64,000 nucleotides of DNA from Schlegelella_A sp038318385 (GCA_038318385.1 JBBQCD010000011.1:24296-88295); one strand, 5' to 3'; counted from the stretch's first letter, positions 1 through 7,488 are shown. Notes: generated by a model not told the origin, from the sequence alone. Made by a program: numbers and translations.

Positions 1-1131
1 CAGGCCGAGCTCCATGTTGATCGTGAGGATGACGCCGAACCAGATCGGGTCGAAGCCGGCCGCCGTGATCACCGGCATCAGGATCGGCGTGGTCATCAGG
101 ATGATGGCCGCCGGCGGCAGGAAGCAGCCCGCCACCAGCAGCATCAGGTTGATCGCCGCCATGATGATCCAGCGGTTGACCTGCATCTCGCCGATCGCCG
201 TCGCCACGGCCTGTGTGACCTGCAGCGACGACATCATGTAGCCGAACAGGATCGAGGTGCCGATGATCAGCAGCAGCATGCCCGACTCGCGCAGGCCGTC
301 GCGCAGGATGGCCCACAGGTCCTTCGGCGTCCAGACGCGGTAGATCCCGACCACCATCAGCAGGCACAGCATCGCGCCGACCCCGGCGGCTTCGGAAGGT
401 GTCGCGATGCCGCCGTAGAGCGCATAGACGACGCCGACGATCACCGCGATGAAGGGCAGCAGCCGCGGCAGCAGCTCGAGCTTCTCCTTCATGGTGTAGA
501 TGCGGTCGCTGTCCAGCAGCTTGGTGCCGCGCTTCCAGCTGAGGAACACGGCCCAGGCCATGAACAGCACCACCAGCATCAGGCCGGGGATGATGCCGGC
601 GATGAAGAGCCGGCCGATCGACGTTTCCGAGGCGATGCCGTAGAGGATCATCGTGACGCTGGGCGGAATCAGGATGCCGAGCGTGCCCCCGGCGGCGATG
701 GCGCCGGTGGCGAGGTCGGCGTCGTAGCCGCGCCGACGCATCTCCGGAATGCCCATCTTGCCGATGGCCGCGCAGGTGGCGGGCGACGAGCCGGTCAGCG
801 CCGAGAACAGCGCGCAGGCGCCGAGGTTGGCGACGACGAGCGAGCCGGGGATCTTGTGCAGCCAGCGTCCGAGGGCCTCGTACAGGTCGCTGCCGGCGCG
901 CGACGAAGCCACCGCGGCTCCCATGATCACGAACATCGGCAGCGACACCAGCGTGAAGTCGTTCAGGCCCGCGAAGATCGTCTCGGGCAGGAAGTGGACG
1001 CTGTTCCAGCCGTCGAAGGCGACCATGAAGAACAGCGCGACGGCGCCCAGGCCGAAGGCGATCGGCAACCCGGTGGCCAGCAGTGCCGTGGTGACCACGA
1101 AGATCAGCAGGCCGATGGACAGCGGGCTCAT
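1..1131 (-). CDS. dctM: TRAP transporter large permease DctM (3' end cut by window edge)
   Basis: Large membrane subunit of a tripartite TRAP transporter, which imports an organic acid using an ion gradient. The 377 visible residues start at an ATG and are mostly hydrophobic helices; a segment with PSEAAGVGA and a proline-rich loop (FLPPAAIIL) are typical of DctM. The family is usually about 425-440 residues, so some 50-60 C-terminal residues lie beyond the window. It follows dctQ by 22 bases in the order dctP-dctQ-dctM, clearly one operon. The substrate cannot be read from the sequence. Confidence 0.93.
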   Translation of the reverse strand, partial: MSPLSIGLLIFVVTTALLATGLPIAFGLGAVALFFMVAFDGWNSVHFLPETIFAGLNDFTLVSLPMFVIMGAAVASSRAGSDLYEALGRWLHKIPGSLVVANLGACALFSALTGSSPATCAAIGKMGIPEMRRRGYDADLATGAIAAGGTLGILIPPSVTMILYGIASETSIGRLFIAGIIPGLMLVVLFMAWAVFLSWKRGTKLLDSDRIYTMKEKLELLPRLLPFIAVIVGVVYALYGGIATPSEAAGVGAMLCLLMVVGIYRVWTPKDLWAILRDGLRESGMLLLIIGTSILFGYMMSSLQVTQAVATAIGEMQVNRWIIMAAINLMLLVAGCFLPPAAIILMTTPILMPVITAAGFDPIWFGVILTINMELGL

Positions 1132-1153
1132 CGCGGCTGTTGTCTGGTTGCGT

Positions 1154-1693
1154 TCACAGCTTGTCCTCGGGCGACAGACCGAACGGCAGCGCCCGTCCGG
1201 CAGCCACCATGTAGATCTCGGCAATGAACTGCAGGCACAGCAAGGCCAGGCCGAGCGGGACCGGCATGTAGATGATCCAGGCCCGCGGGCGCCAGATCGA
1301 CGGCGTCGTCTGGCCGCTCTGGAAGGTGTCCCACCACCACGGCACGCTGGCCCAGAGGAAGAAGGCGCAGAACGTCAGCGCGATCATCATGCCAGCGAAG
1401 TGCAGCACCCGCCGTGCCCTCGGCGACACCATCAGCGGCACGACGTCGACCGCGACGTGGCCGCGCGTCAGCAGGATGTAGGGCGCGCCCAGGAACGTGG
1501 CGGCGAGGATCGCGAACGTCACCCATTCGGTCTGCCAGATCGAGGACTGGCCCAGGACGGCGCGGATGAAGACCATCTGGCAGACGACGCCGATCGACAG
1601 CAGGATCAGGAATGCGGCCACCACGCCGAAGAGGCGTGAGGCCGCATTCACCGCAGCCACCCAGGCGGGTGGCGCCTCGACCCTACTTGACAC
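1154..1693 (-). CDS. dctQ: TRAP transporter small permease DctQ
   Basis: Small membrane subunit that joins the DctM permease in the TRAP complex. The 179 residues hold four hydrophobic segments between about residues 20 and 160, the normal DctQ layout. The start used is a GTG inside the 3' end of dctP, giving an 11-base overlap and suggesting translational coupling. The true start could be slightly downstream, since the first 15 residues are not conserved-looking. The family identity rests on size, hydrophobic pattern and position between dctP and dctM. Confidence 0.88.
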   Translation of the reverse strand: MSSRVEAPPAWVAAVNAASRLFGVVAAFLILLSIGVVCQMVFIRAVLGQSSIWQTEWVTFAILAATFLGAPYILLTRGHVAVDVVPLMVSPRARRVLHFAGMMIALTFCAFFLWASVPWWWDTFQSGQTTPSIWRPRAWIIYMPVPLGLALLCLQFIAEIYMVAAGRALPFGLSPEDKL

Positions 1694-2687
1694 TCAGCGC
1701 CTTCTCGATCAGCTCCTTGCCGCCCGGCACCTTCTCGGCGAAGGCCTTGTAGGAAGTCTTCTGCGCCACCGCACGCCAGGCGTCGGCGTCGGCATCGCTG
1801 AGCGTGACGACCTCGACCTTGTTCTTCTTGAAGATCTCGACCATCTCGTCGTCGAGCTTCTTCGACTCGGTGTTGAAGTAGGCCTCGGCCTTCTTCGAGG
1901 CCGCCGTCAGCGCCTTCTTCTGAGCGTCGTTGAGCTTTTCCCAGCTCTTCTTCGAGATCAACACCGGCTCGTACATGAACCACAGCGCGTTGTCGCCCGG
2001 CGCCGTCAGGCAGGTGATCTGCTCGTACAGGCGGAACGAGACGAAGCTGCCCGACGAGGTGTCGGTCGCCTTGATCACGCCCTGCTGCATCGCGTTGTAG
2101 ACCTCGCTCGAAGGAATCGAGACGACCGAGGCGCCGGCGCCGGCCCACATCTGCGCGAAGGTCGATCCCGCCGAGCGCACCTTCATGCCGGCGGCGTCCT
2201 CGGGCTTCCTGATGCACTTGTCCTTGGCGCCGAAGGCGCCGGCGAGCCAGGCATCGGCCAGCACGTGCACGCCGCCCTGGTCGATCACGCTCTTGATGTC
2301 CTTCATGAACGGCGATGCGTTGATGCGCGCCGCGTGCGCATGGCTCTTCACCAGTCCCGGCATCAGGGTCGCGCCGAACTGCGGGTGAAAGCCCGAGGCG
2401 TAGTCGAGCGGGAACGACGACATGTCGATCTGTCCCGACAGCATTGCCTTCCATTGCTCCTGAGCCTTGACCAGGCTCGAGCCGGGAAACACCTTGATCT
2501 CGAGGCCGACGTTGGCTGCGGCGACTTCCTTGGCGATGATCTGCACCATCTCGTCGCGCACGTCGCCCTTGCCGCCGGGAAACTGGTGCGAGGCCTTGAG
2601 GGTGATGTTCTCCGCCAGCGCAGAGGTGAGCGGGAGTGCCGCGAGGAGCAGGCCCGACAGCGCGGTGCCGAGTGACGATCGGTTCAT
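1683..2687 (-). CDS. dctP: TRAP transporter periplasmic solute-binding protein DctP
   Basis: Periplasmic receptor of the TRAP transporter. The ATG at 2687 is preceded by GGAG at good spacing. It opens a clear signal peptide, about residues 1-25, with a likely cut after SALA. The mature part has family features, including KASHQFPGGKGD near its start and PGSSLVKAQEQW further on. At 334 residues the length is normal. Longer upstream readings lack a signal peptide at the N-terminus and were rejected. The ligand class is not resolved; many relatives bind carboxylates. Confidence 0.92.
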   Translation of the reverse strand: MNRSSLGTALSGLLLAALPLTSALAENITLKASHQFPGGKGDVRDEMVQIIAKEVAAANVGLEIKVFPGSSLVKAQEQWKAMLSGQIDMSSFPLDYASGFHPQFGATLMPGLVKSHAHAARINASPFMKDIKSVIDQGGVHVLADAWLAGAFGAKDKCIRKPEDAAGMKVRSAGSTFAQMWAGAGASVVSIPSSEVYNAMQQGVIKATDTSSGSFVSFRLYEQITCLTAPGDNALWFMYEPVLISKKSWEKLNDAQKKALTAASKKAEAYFNTESKKLDDEMVEIFKKNKVEVVTLSDADADAWRAVAQKTSYKAFAEKVPGGKELIEKALSVK

Positions 2688-2847
2688 GGTGAAGTCTCCG
2701 TGGTGGTCTGTTGGAATCGGCCAGCGTCCGCCGGGGTCGGGCAGGATCCTGCAGAGGTTGCCCTCGGCGCGGCGCCGCGGTTGTCCAGAAAATTCTATCG
2801 ACCGCAAGTGCCGACGGCATCGGCGTATTCCGCAGGCTGCGGACGGG

Positions 2848-3750
2848 TCAGATGCCCTGCACAAGCTCCAGGGTGGCGCCGAGCGACAGGTTCAGCAGCG
2901 CGGCGATGTCCGCGATGTCGTCAGGCACTGCCGGGTTGTCCCAACCCTTGGCGGTGTGCCGCGCCAGGCGCGCAGCGAGCTCGATGCTTCGCACGTTGGC
3001 ATTCTCGGCGTGCAGGTCGTCGCCCATGTGGATCAGCAGTTCCGGCAGGCGCCATGCGCGCATCAGCGCGGCCTGCAGCGCGGCGACCTCAATGTGCAGC
3101 ACGTGCTGCTGCGCCACGGCCGAGCGCAGTGCGGGATCGGCGCGCTGGCGGCGCTGGATCTCGAGTTGCAGCGCCGGGGCGTGGCACCACAGCAGCATGT
3201 CGGCGAACTCGTGCAGCAGCGCCACGGCGTGGACGACTGCGGCGTCGGGATCCATGCGGTGCACCGCGAAGCCGAGGGCGAAATTCGCGCCCCGATGGGC
3301 GCGGCGGACGGTGGCGCGAAGGCCCGCGAGGGCTTGCGGCTCCGCGGCGAGATGGGCTTCCACTGTCGGCTGCGGTCCGAAGGCGCGGAAGAAGGGCGAG
3401 ATGCCCATCATTACCAGCGCCGCCGTCACGGTCTCGGTGTCGGTCACGACCTTCTTGCCGCGGTGCGACGAGGCATGGGCCAGAACCTTCAGGGTCATCA
3501 GGGGATCGTTGGCGATCATCTCGCCGATGCCATTGGCGTCGACGTCGTCTTCCTTGGCGCGCAGGAGTTCGAGCGCCTCGGCGGTGTCGGCCAGCACCGG
3601 GATCTCCCGTTCGCGAAAGGAGTCCGTCCAGGCGTCGACGTCGGGCAGCGCCACGGTGATCGGGGGATCGGGCAGCACCCTCGCAGCCTGCGGCGGCTGC
3701 GCAGAGAAGGAATCGTGGTTCTGGGGTGTCATCGTGGGCGTCGTCGTCAT
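2848..3750 (-). CDS. HDOD domain protein
   Basis: A 300-residue protein whose middle, about residues 35-260, reads as an HDOD domain: a helical fold related to HD phosphohydrolases but generally without catalytic metal ligands. HDOD proteins act in signalling or stress pathways, often as partners of other regulators. No second domain is seen. The ATG at 3750 has GGAGGGAGG just upstream, which decides the start; the first 25 residues are a low-complexity Thr/Gln stretch. It lies 160 bases upstream of dctP on the same strand, so read-through into the transporter is possible. Exact role unknown. Confidence 0.75.
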   Translation of the reverse strand: MTTTPTMTPQNHDSFSAQPPQAARVLPDPPITVALPDVDAWTDSFREREIPVLADTAEALELLRAKEDDVDANGIGEMIANDPLMTLKVLAHASSHRGKKVVTDTETVTAALVMMGISPFFRAFGPQPTVEAHLAAEPQALAGLRATVRRAHRGANFALGFAVHRMDPDAAVVHAVALLHEFADMLLWCHAPALQLEIQRRQRADPALRSAVAQQHVLHIEVAALQAALMRAWRLPELLIHMGDDLHAENANVRSIELAARLARHTAKGWDNPAVPDDIADIAALLNLSLGATLELVQGI

Positions 3751-3856
3751 CGCACCCTCCCTCCGGGGCCGGCATGGTCTCACATCGGTTCGCCGCCAGG
3801 GGGCTGGCGCCGCGTCCACACCGCTCCGCCATGAAAACCTCCACGCCGCGAGCGCC

Positions 3857-4957
3857 TCATACGCTCAGCATATGGCCCTTGCGTGCCGGAACCGTCCCGT
3901 CGAGCTGCGCCCGATAGACCGTTTCGATGGCCTCCCGGCCGCGGGAGCGCGCGACCTGCAGCCAGGGCCGAGTCGGGTCGGTCACCGGCACCATGAACGC
4001 CTGCCATGCCTCGGCCAGGCGTTGCGCGAGACCGTCGGCGCCCCAGTCGCCATGGCGCTTGGCGATCTGCGCCGGGGCGAAGAAGAGAGTCGGTCGCGGG
4101 CCCGGCAGGCCCTTGCCGCTGCCGAGGTCGGCCCAGTGCGTGCCGCCGACCGAGCAGCTGTAGCGCAGTGCGTCGGCCAGGCGACCGTGGATCGCGGCGC
4201 GAACCTTGACGTTGCCGCTCATGTCGACATAGACGCTCGGCACCTCTCGCGGCAGCCGATCGAGGTCGTCGTAGTTCAGCACCTCGTCGTAGCAGCCGAG
4301 GCTGCGGGTGAAGGCCACGTGAGCCGGCGACGTCAGGCCGACGACCCGGACCGCGCCGCCCGGCACGGCCCGGCGACGTGCCAGGCAGAAGGCGGTGCCG
4401 TAGGCCGTCTTGCTCGATGCGCTCGACAGCACGACGGTGCGCGCCCCGAAGAAGTCGTGGTCCGCGAGGAAGTCGTCGATCAGGAACGAGGTCGTGAACA
4501 GGGGGCGCAGCAACGCCTGCTCACCTTCGCGGGCGGCGTCGTACATCGGATCGGCGGCGCAACGCAGGTAACGGTTGTAGACCGCGTGCAACTCGCGCCG
4601 GTGCGGGGCCGCGTCGACGAAGCCGCCGGCGTCGATGCGTCCGGGCTGCAGCACCACGCTGTCGGCCATCGGCCAGTAGCCGTAGAGGCGTTCGCCGACC
4701 ACGACTGCGGCGCAGCGCGACTGCGCGACCGTGGCGAACCCCCACACCGGAATGCACCCGGTCCGCGGATCTCCCGTCGGGAAGAAGCTCCAGTAGCTCA
4801 TCGCCTCGCCGAAGGCCGCGTAGGTGATGTTGTTCGAGGTCAGCGCGAACGTGTCCACCCCCATGCGCACCTCGCCTTCGCGCAGCGGAGCCGGTGCGGT
4901 CTCGAGCCAGTGGGTCGTGCGAAGGTCGTCGCGCGCGACCGTGAAGGTGGTGGTCAT
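3857..4957 (-). CDS. DUF2855 family protein
   Basis: A 366-residue member of DUF2855, a family distantly resembling zinc-free medium-chain dehydrogenases. Visible signs are the N-terminal TSNNITYAAFG region, a long middle segment with FTTSFLIDDFL and a strand-turn with SSASSKTAYG that could bind a nucleotide, and MSGNVKVR. No reaction is established for the family. The start at 4957 has only a weak ribosome site (GGGAA). It is divergent from the aldo/keto reductase at 5081, with a shared 123-base region holding a strong inverted repeat, so the two may share control. Confidence 0.78.
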   Translation of the reverse strand: MTTTFTVARDDLRTTHWLETAPAPLREGEVRMGVDTFALTSNNITYAAFGEAMSYWSFFPTGDPRTGCIPVWGFATVAQSRCAAVVVGERLYGYWPMADSVVLQPGRIDAGGFVDAAPHRRELHAVYNRYLRCAADPMYDAAREGEQALLRPLFTTSFLIDDFLADHDFFGARTVVLSSASSKTAYGTAFCLARRRAVPGGAVRVVGLTSPAHVAFTRSLGCYDEVLNYDDLDRLPREVPSVYVDMSGNVKVRAAIHGRLADALRYSCSVGGTHWADLGSGKGLPGPRPTLFFAPAQIAKRHGDWGADGLAQRLAEAWQAFMVPVTDPTRPWLQVARSRGREAIETVYRAQLDGTVPARKGHMLSV

Positions 4958-5021
4958 CGATGGTTCCCGTTGCGGCCGCGAGGCCATCCCGCGCGTCGGC
5001 GTTCCCGGCCGACGGCTCGCC

Positions 5022-5060
5022 TAGGATGCAGTATCGCGGTTCGAACTGCGCTCGAACCGC
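5022..5060 (+). promoter_or_regulatory. Candidate -10 box and 25-base inverted repeat before the aldo/keto reductase
   Basis: TAGGAT at 5022-5027 resembles a -10 box. Just after it, 5036-5044 (GCGGTTCGA) and 5052-5060 (TCGAACCGC) are perfect 9-base inverted arms around 7 bases. The repeat would cover the first transcribed bases, a usual place for a repressor site. It lies between the divergent DUF2855 and reductase genes. No regulator gene is adjacent. The repeat is seen directly; its function is inference. Confidence 0.45.
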
Positions 5061-5080
5061 CCATGGCAGGCACGCACGAC

Positions 5081-5935
5081 ATGAAGACCGTCTCTCTTCC
5101 CGATGGCACGCCGGTTCCCGTCCTCGGCCTCGGAACCTGGCGCATGGGCGAGTCGGCCGCCGAGCGCACCCGCGAAGTGGCTGCAGTTCGGCGCGCCTTC
5201 GAACTCGGCTATCGGCTGATCGACACCGCCGAGATGTACGGCGAAGGGGGCGCCGAGGAGGTCGTTGGCCAGGCGCTGGCCGAATCCGTGCGCGCCGGCA
5301 CGCTGGCGCGCGCCGATGTCTTCATCGTCAGCAAGGTCTACCCGCAGAACGCCAGCCGCCGCGGGATCGCCGCGGCGTGCGAGCGCAGCCGCAGGCGCCT
5401 GGGCGTCGACACGATCGACCTCTACCTGCTGCACTGGCGCGGTGGCCACCCGTTGAAGGAAACCGTCGCCGGATTCGAGGCCTTGCGCGAGCAGGGCCGC
5501 ATCGGCCACTGGGGCGTCAGCAACTTCGACACCGCCGATCTGGAGGAACTCCAGGGCGTCCCCGGCGGCGAGCGCTGCGCCGTCAACCAGGTCTACTTCG
5601 CACTGAGCGAGCGCGGCCCGCAGTTCGACTTGCTGCCGTGGCAGCGCGCGCACGGCATGCCGTTGATGGCGTACTCGCCGATCGACCAGGGACGTCTGGC
5701 CAGCGATGCGGCCTTGCAGGCGCTGGCGTCGCGGCGCGGCCTGACCCCGGCCCAGGTCGCGCTTGCATGGCTGGTCGCGCAGCCCGGCGTCATCGCGCTG
5801 CCGAAGGCCGTCGACGAGGCGCACCTGCGCGAGAACCTCGCGGCGGGGGAGATCGAGCTCGACGCCAGGGAAAGCGCCGAGCTCGACCGAAGCTTCGCGC
5901 CGCCGCGGCGCAAGACTCCACTGGCGATGATCTAG
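5081..5935 (+). CDS. Aldo/keto reductase, YeaE type (possible methylglyoxal reductase)
   Basis: NADPH-dependent aldo/keto reductase. The catalytic tetrad is visible: Asp48 and Tyr53 (DTAEMY), Lys85 (VSKVYP) and His118 (YLLHW). The sequence is close to E. coli YeaE, which reduces methylglyoxal and related aldehydes, and from this ATG the length is 284, equal to YeaE as I recall it. An upstream in-frame ATG at 5063 would add six residues (MAGTHD); neither start has a strong ribosome site. The gene sits behind an inverted repeat and is divergent from the DUF2855 gene. The true substrate is inferred from family only. Confidence 0.9.
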   Translation: MKTVSLPDGTPVPVLGLGTWRMGESAAERTREVAAVRRAFELGYRLIDTAEMYGEGGAEEVVGQALAESVRAGTLARADVFIVSKVYPQNASRRGIAAACERSRRRLGVDTIDLYLLHWRGGHPLKETVAGFEALREQGRIGHWGVSNFDTADLEELQGVPGGERCAVNQVYFALSERGPQFDLLPWQRAHGMPLMAYSPIDQGRLASDAALQALASRRGLTPAQVALAWLVAQPGVIALPKAVDEAHLRENLAAGEIELDARESAELDRSFAPPRRKTPLAMI

Positions 5936-5944
5936 CCGGCCCGA

Positions 5945-6208
5945 TCAGAGTCGCCGCACTCCGGCGACCCAGCCGACCAGTTTCCCGTCGAGGTACAGCG
6001 CTCCTTCCGGCGCGCCCGCCTCGGCGTAGAACTCGAGCCGCGGATCGCGGCGGGGACTCGGCCCTCGGCGACGCGCCATGCGGTGCGCCAGCCGAGCCAG
6101 CATGGCGCTTGCGCCGCGCAGGGCGGAAGCCAGCGCGAGGCGCGACGCCTCGGCCAGGGGACCGTCGAATTCGGCGGATGCTTCCGCCCGTGGTTTCAAG
6201 CTCGTCAT
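5945..6208 (-). CDS. Small uncharacterised protein, 87 residues
   Basis: No known domain. The C-terminal 30 residues (LEFYAEAGAPEGALYLDGKL and onward) look like a small beta unit and resemble short hypothetical proteins of Burkholderiales. The N-terminal half is Ala/Arg-rich and probably helical. Two starts compete: the ATG at 6208 has AGGA 8 bases upstream, while the ATG at 6217 has none at usable spacing, so 6208 is chosen. It ends 9 bases from the convergent reductase gene. A 7-base inverted repeat at 5950-5968 overlaps its 3' end and could help end transcription from both sides. Probably co-transcribed with the 53-residue gene 42 bases upstream. Confidence 0.6.
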   Translation of the reverse strand: MTSLKPRAEASAEFDGPLAEASRLALASALRGASAMLARLAHRMARRRGPSPRRDPRLEFYAEAGAPEGALYLDGKLVGWVAGVRRL

Positions 6209-6250
6209 GATGTTCATCCTGGGATCGGCGCAGCGCGCAGCTGCGCCCGG

Positions 6251-6412
6251 TCATGGAGGGGGCTTCTTCAGCGCATCGAGTTCGCGGCGCAGCCGTTGCG
6301 CACCTTCTCGACGCTGCGTTTCGTGGTGCGATCGGTGGCTGCCGGCGACCCGAAAGCGGGCCGGTGCCACCAGCGGATTGCGGGGTTTGATGGTGGGAAT
6401 GACGATCTTCAT
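6251..6412 (-). CDS. Small basic protein, 53 residues
   Basis: A short, very basic protein beginning MKIVIPTIKPRNP. The stretch KPRNPLVAPARFRVAGSHR followed by a charged helix matches, from memory, a group of short hypothetical proteins in betaproteobacteria; no function is known. AAGGAGA lies 7 bases before the ATG, one of the best ribosome sites in the window, and is the main reason to believe the gene. It lies 35 bases downstream of a strong hairpin (6447-6480), so expression may depend on read-through or on a promoter inside that gap. Confidence 0.62.
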   Translation of the reverse strand: MKIVIPTIKPRNPLVAPARFRVAGSHRSHHETQRREGAQRLRRELDALKKPPP

Positions 6413-6436
6413 GAGCGATCTCCTTCGGTTGGGACT

Positions 6437-6672
6437 CGAAAAGCGAAACGGCCCGGTGCAGTGACGCAACCCGGGCCGTTCGATGACGCGTTCGGACGCT
6501 TCAGCGGGGCGGTGCTCCGGGCGGCTGCCGGCCGGCGAGAAGGCGCGGGCTCATGGCGCCCGCCCACGGCGAGGTGCGGCAGTCAGGGTTGGCGGGAAAG
6601 GATCGACGGGTCATCGGGGCGCGGTTTCGGGGTTGTGACGCGGGGTCTCGTCCCGGCCGCAGCGCGGGACTT
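6437..6672 (-). ncRNA. Candidate short RNA or long leader, about 235 bases
   Basis: A minus-strand promoter pattern (TTGCGC at 6706-6701, 16 bases, TATCAT at 6684-6679) predicts a start near 6672. No reading frame with a ribosome site follows. A perfect 10-base hairpin with a T-rich tail lies at 6480-6437. Promoter plus terminator without an ORF suggests a small RNA. Alternatively it is the leader, with an attenuator, of the 53-residue gene. This is inference from pattern only. It accounts for most of the 331-base gene-free gap 6413-6743. Confidence 0.3.
6447..6480 (-). terminator. GC-rich hairpin followed by a T-rich run (minus strand)
   Basis: AACGGCCCGG at 6447-6456 and CCGGGCCGTT at 6471-6480 are perfect 10-base inverted arms around a 14-base loop. 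On the minus strand the stem is followed by TTTCGCTTTT, with two interruptions in the T tract. It would end transcripts from the helix-turn-helix gene or from the promoter at 6679-6706, and lies just before the ribosome site of the 53-residue gene, so it may act as an attenuator. Confidence 0.55.
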
Positions 6673-6678
6673 GCGCAG

Positions 6679-6706
6679 ATGATAAACAGAACATTATCTT
6701 GCGCAA
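6679..6706 (-). promoter_or_regulatory. Operator-like element, copy 2, overlapping a minus-strand promoter
   Basis: Bases 6679-6701 (plus strand) read ATGATAAA, seven bases, TTATC, one base, TG. The same 23-base layout occurs at 7374-7396 before the helix-turn-helix gene. On the minus strand this copy overlaps TTGCGC-16-TATCAT, a good -35/-10 pair. A nearby palindrome CTTGCGCAAG spans 6698-6707. The likely reader is the helix-turn-helix protein at 6744-7367. The match is seen directly; binding is inferred. Confidence 0.45.
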
Positions 6707-6743
6707 GGGGGTCGGCCCCGCGGCGTCGCATTCCGGCGACGGA

Positions 6744-7367
6744 TCAGCGCTTTCGTTTCAGCGGCGCAACAGCCGCGCGGGTGCGCGTCCAGAGTTCGCT
6801 GCCATCGTCGGCTGGCGGAGTGTTGCCGTCGGGCGCATCGCTACCGGGCGCGACGCTGCCGGAGGTGCCCTGTGCGTCCGTGGCGCTGCGCTGCGAAGGG
6901 CCCCCCGCCGCGGTCGTCAGGACTTCGCCGAGGAGTTCGAGCAGGCGTGTGCGCGCACGCTGCGGATGGCGCCGGTAGTAGGTCAGCACCAGACCGACGA
7001 TGAAGCGCTCGTCGGCATCGCGGGGCGCATTCTCCTCGGTGGCCGATGCGTCTCCTCGGTGCGCTTCAGATGAGACGGACGCCGTGCCGATCGAGGCGGG
7101 GCCGCGATGCGGCTGGTCCATCCAGCCCGCGGGCTTGTGGTTCAGCTGCTCGAACTGCCGCGCCAGGCGCTCCCCGATCTGGCGCGATCTTCCCTTGATC
7201 TGGCTCCAGTAGCTCGGCTGGATCTGCAGCCGCTCCGCGAAGCGTCCCTCGAGACCGCGCAAGGTCGCCGCGTCGGCGTGCTTGACGGTGGCGCGGACGA
7301 ACTCGTCGAAGAGCAGGAGGGCGTTGTCGTAGCGGATCCGGGCAACGTCGGAAGGGGCATCCTGCAT
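6744..7367 (-). CDS. Helix-turn-helix protein, probable autoregulated transcription factor
   Basis: A 207-residue protein. Residues about 35-85 contain FAERLQIQPSYWSQIKGRSR and then IGERLARQFEQL...GWMD, the pattern of a Cro/CI-like helix-turn-helix. Residues about 85-120 are polar linker, a helical segment follows (FIVGLVLTYYRRHPQRARTR), and the C-terminus is low-complexity Gly/Ser/Pro. There is no ribosome site: a TATCAT -10 box ends only 6 bases before the ATG, so the message may be leaderless. The operator-like element at 7374-7396 covers this promoter. Targets are unknown; its own gene and the small locus downstream are the best guess. Confidence 0.72.
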   Translation of the reverse strand: MQDAPSDVARIRYDNALLLFDEFVRATVKHADAATLRGLEGRFAERLQIQPSYWSQIKGRSRQIGERLARQFEQLNHKPAGWMDQPHRGPASIGTASVSSEAHRGDASATEENAPRDADERFIVGLVLTYYRRHPQRARTRLLELLGEVLTTAAGGPSQRSATDAQGTSGSVAPGSDAPDGNTPPADDGSELWTRTRAAVAPLKRKR

Positions 7368-7373
7368 GGCGCA

Positions 7374-7396
7374 ATGATAAAGGAGCCTTTATCCTG
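7374..7396 (-). promoter_or_regulatory. Operator-like element, copy 1, at the helix-turn-helix promoter
   Basis: Within this 23-base element, 7376-7383 (GATAAAGG) and 7386-7393 (CCTTTATC) form 8-base inverted arms with 2 bases between. The minus-strand TATCAT at 7379-7374 is a likely -10 box, so binding here would block it. It shares ATGATAAA, TTATC and the final TG at identical spacing with copy 2 at 6679-6701. This is the classical arrangement for self-repression, but it is unproven. Confidence 0.45.
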
Positions 7397-7454
7397 GGCC
7401 GCACTGGCCGCACTGGCCGCACTGGCCGCACTGGCCGCACGGCCGCACGGCCAC
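7397..7454. repeat. Short tandem repeat, GGCCGCACT unit
   Basis: Four perfect copies of GGCCGCACT (7397-7432) are followed by two 8-base copies lacking the final T (7433-7448) and a partial copy. It lies between amn and the helix-turn-helix gene, directly next to operator copy 1. The number of copies could change by slippage and alter promoter spacing. It is too short and lacks spacers, so it is not a CRISPR array. Confidence 0.85.
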
Positions 7455-7488
7455 GGACCTCCGCGAGGAACGGCTGGGGTTCGGACGT

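Noticed and set aside
2711..5935. Very long plus-strand frame (over 1000 codons)
   Set aside because: Only its last 284-290 codons are a real gene (aldo/keto reductase). The rest lies opposite the HDOD and DUF2855 genes and is a GC-bias shadow.
5950..5968. Strong terminator between the reductase and the 87-residue gene
   Set aside because: Perfect 7-base arms exist, but there is no T-run on either strand and they overlap coding sequence; noted only in the gene entry.
6501..6614. Small minus-strand frames in the gap between the helix-turn-helix gene and the 53-residue gene
   Set aside because: The ATG at 6614 has no ribosome site and the product is Pro/Arg-rich; a non-coding RNA is the better guess.
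7397..7454. Possible CRISPR array
   Set aside because: Units of 8-9 bases with no spacers; the same holds for 41072-41106 and 60186-60227.
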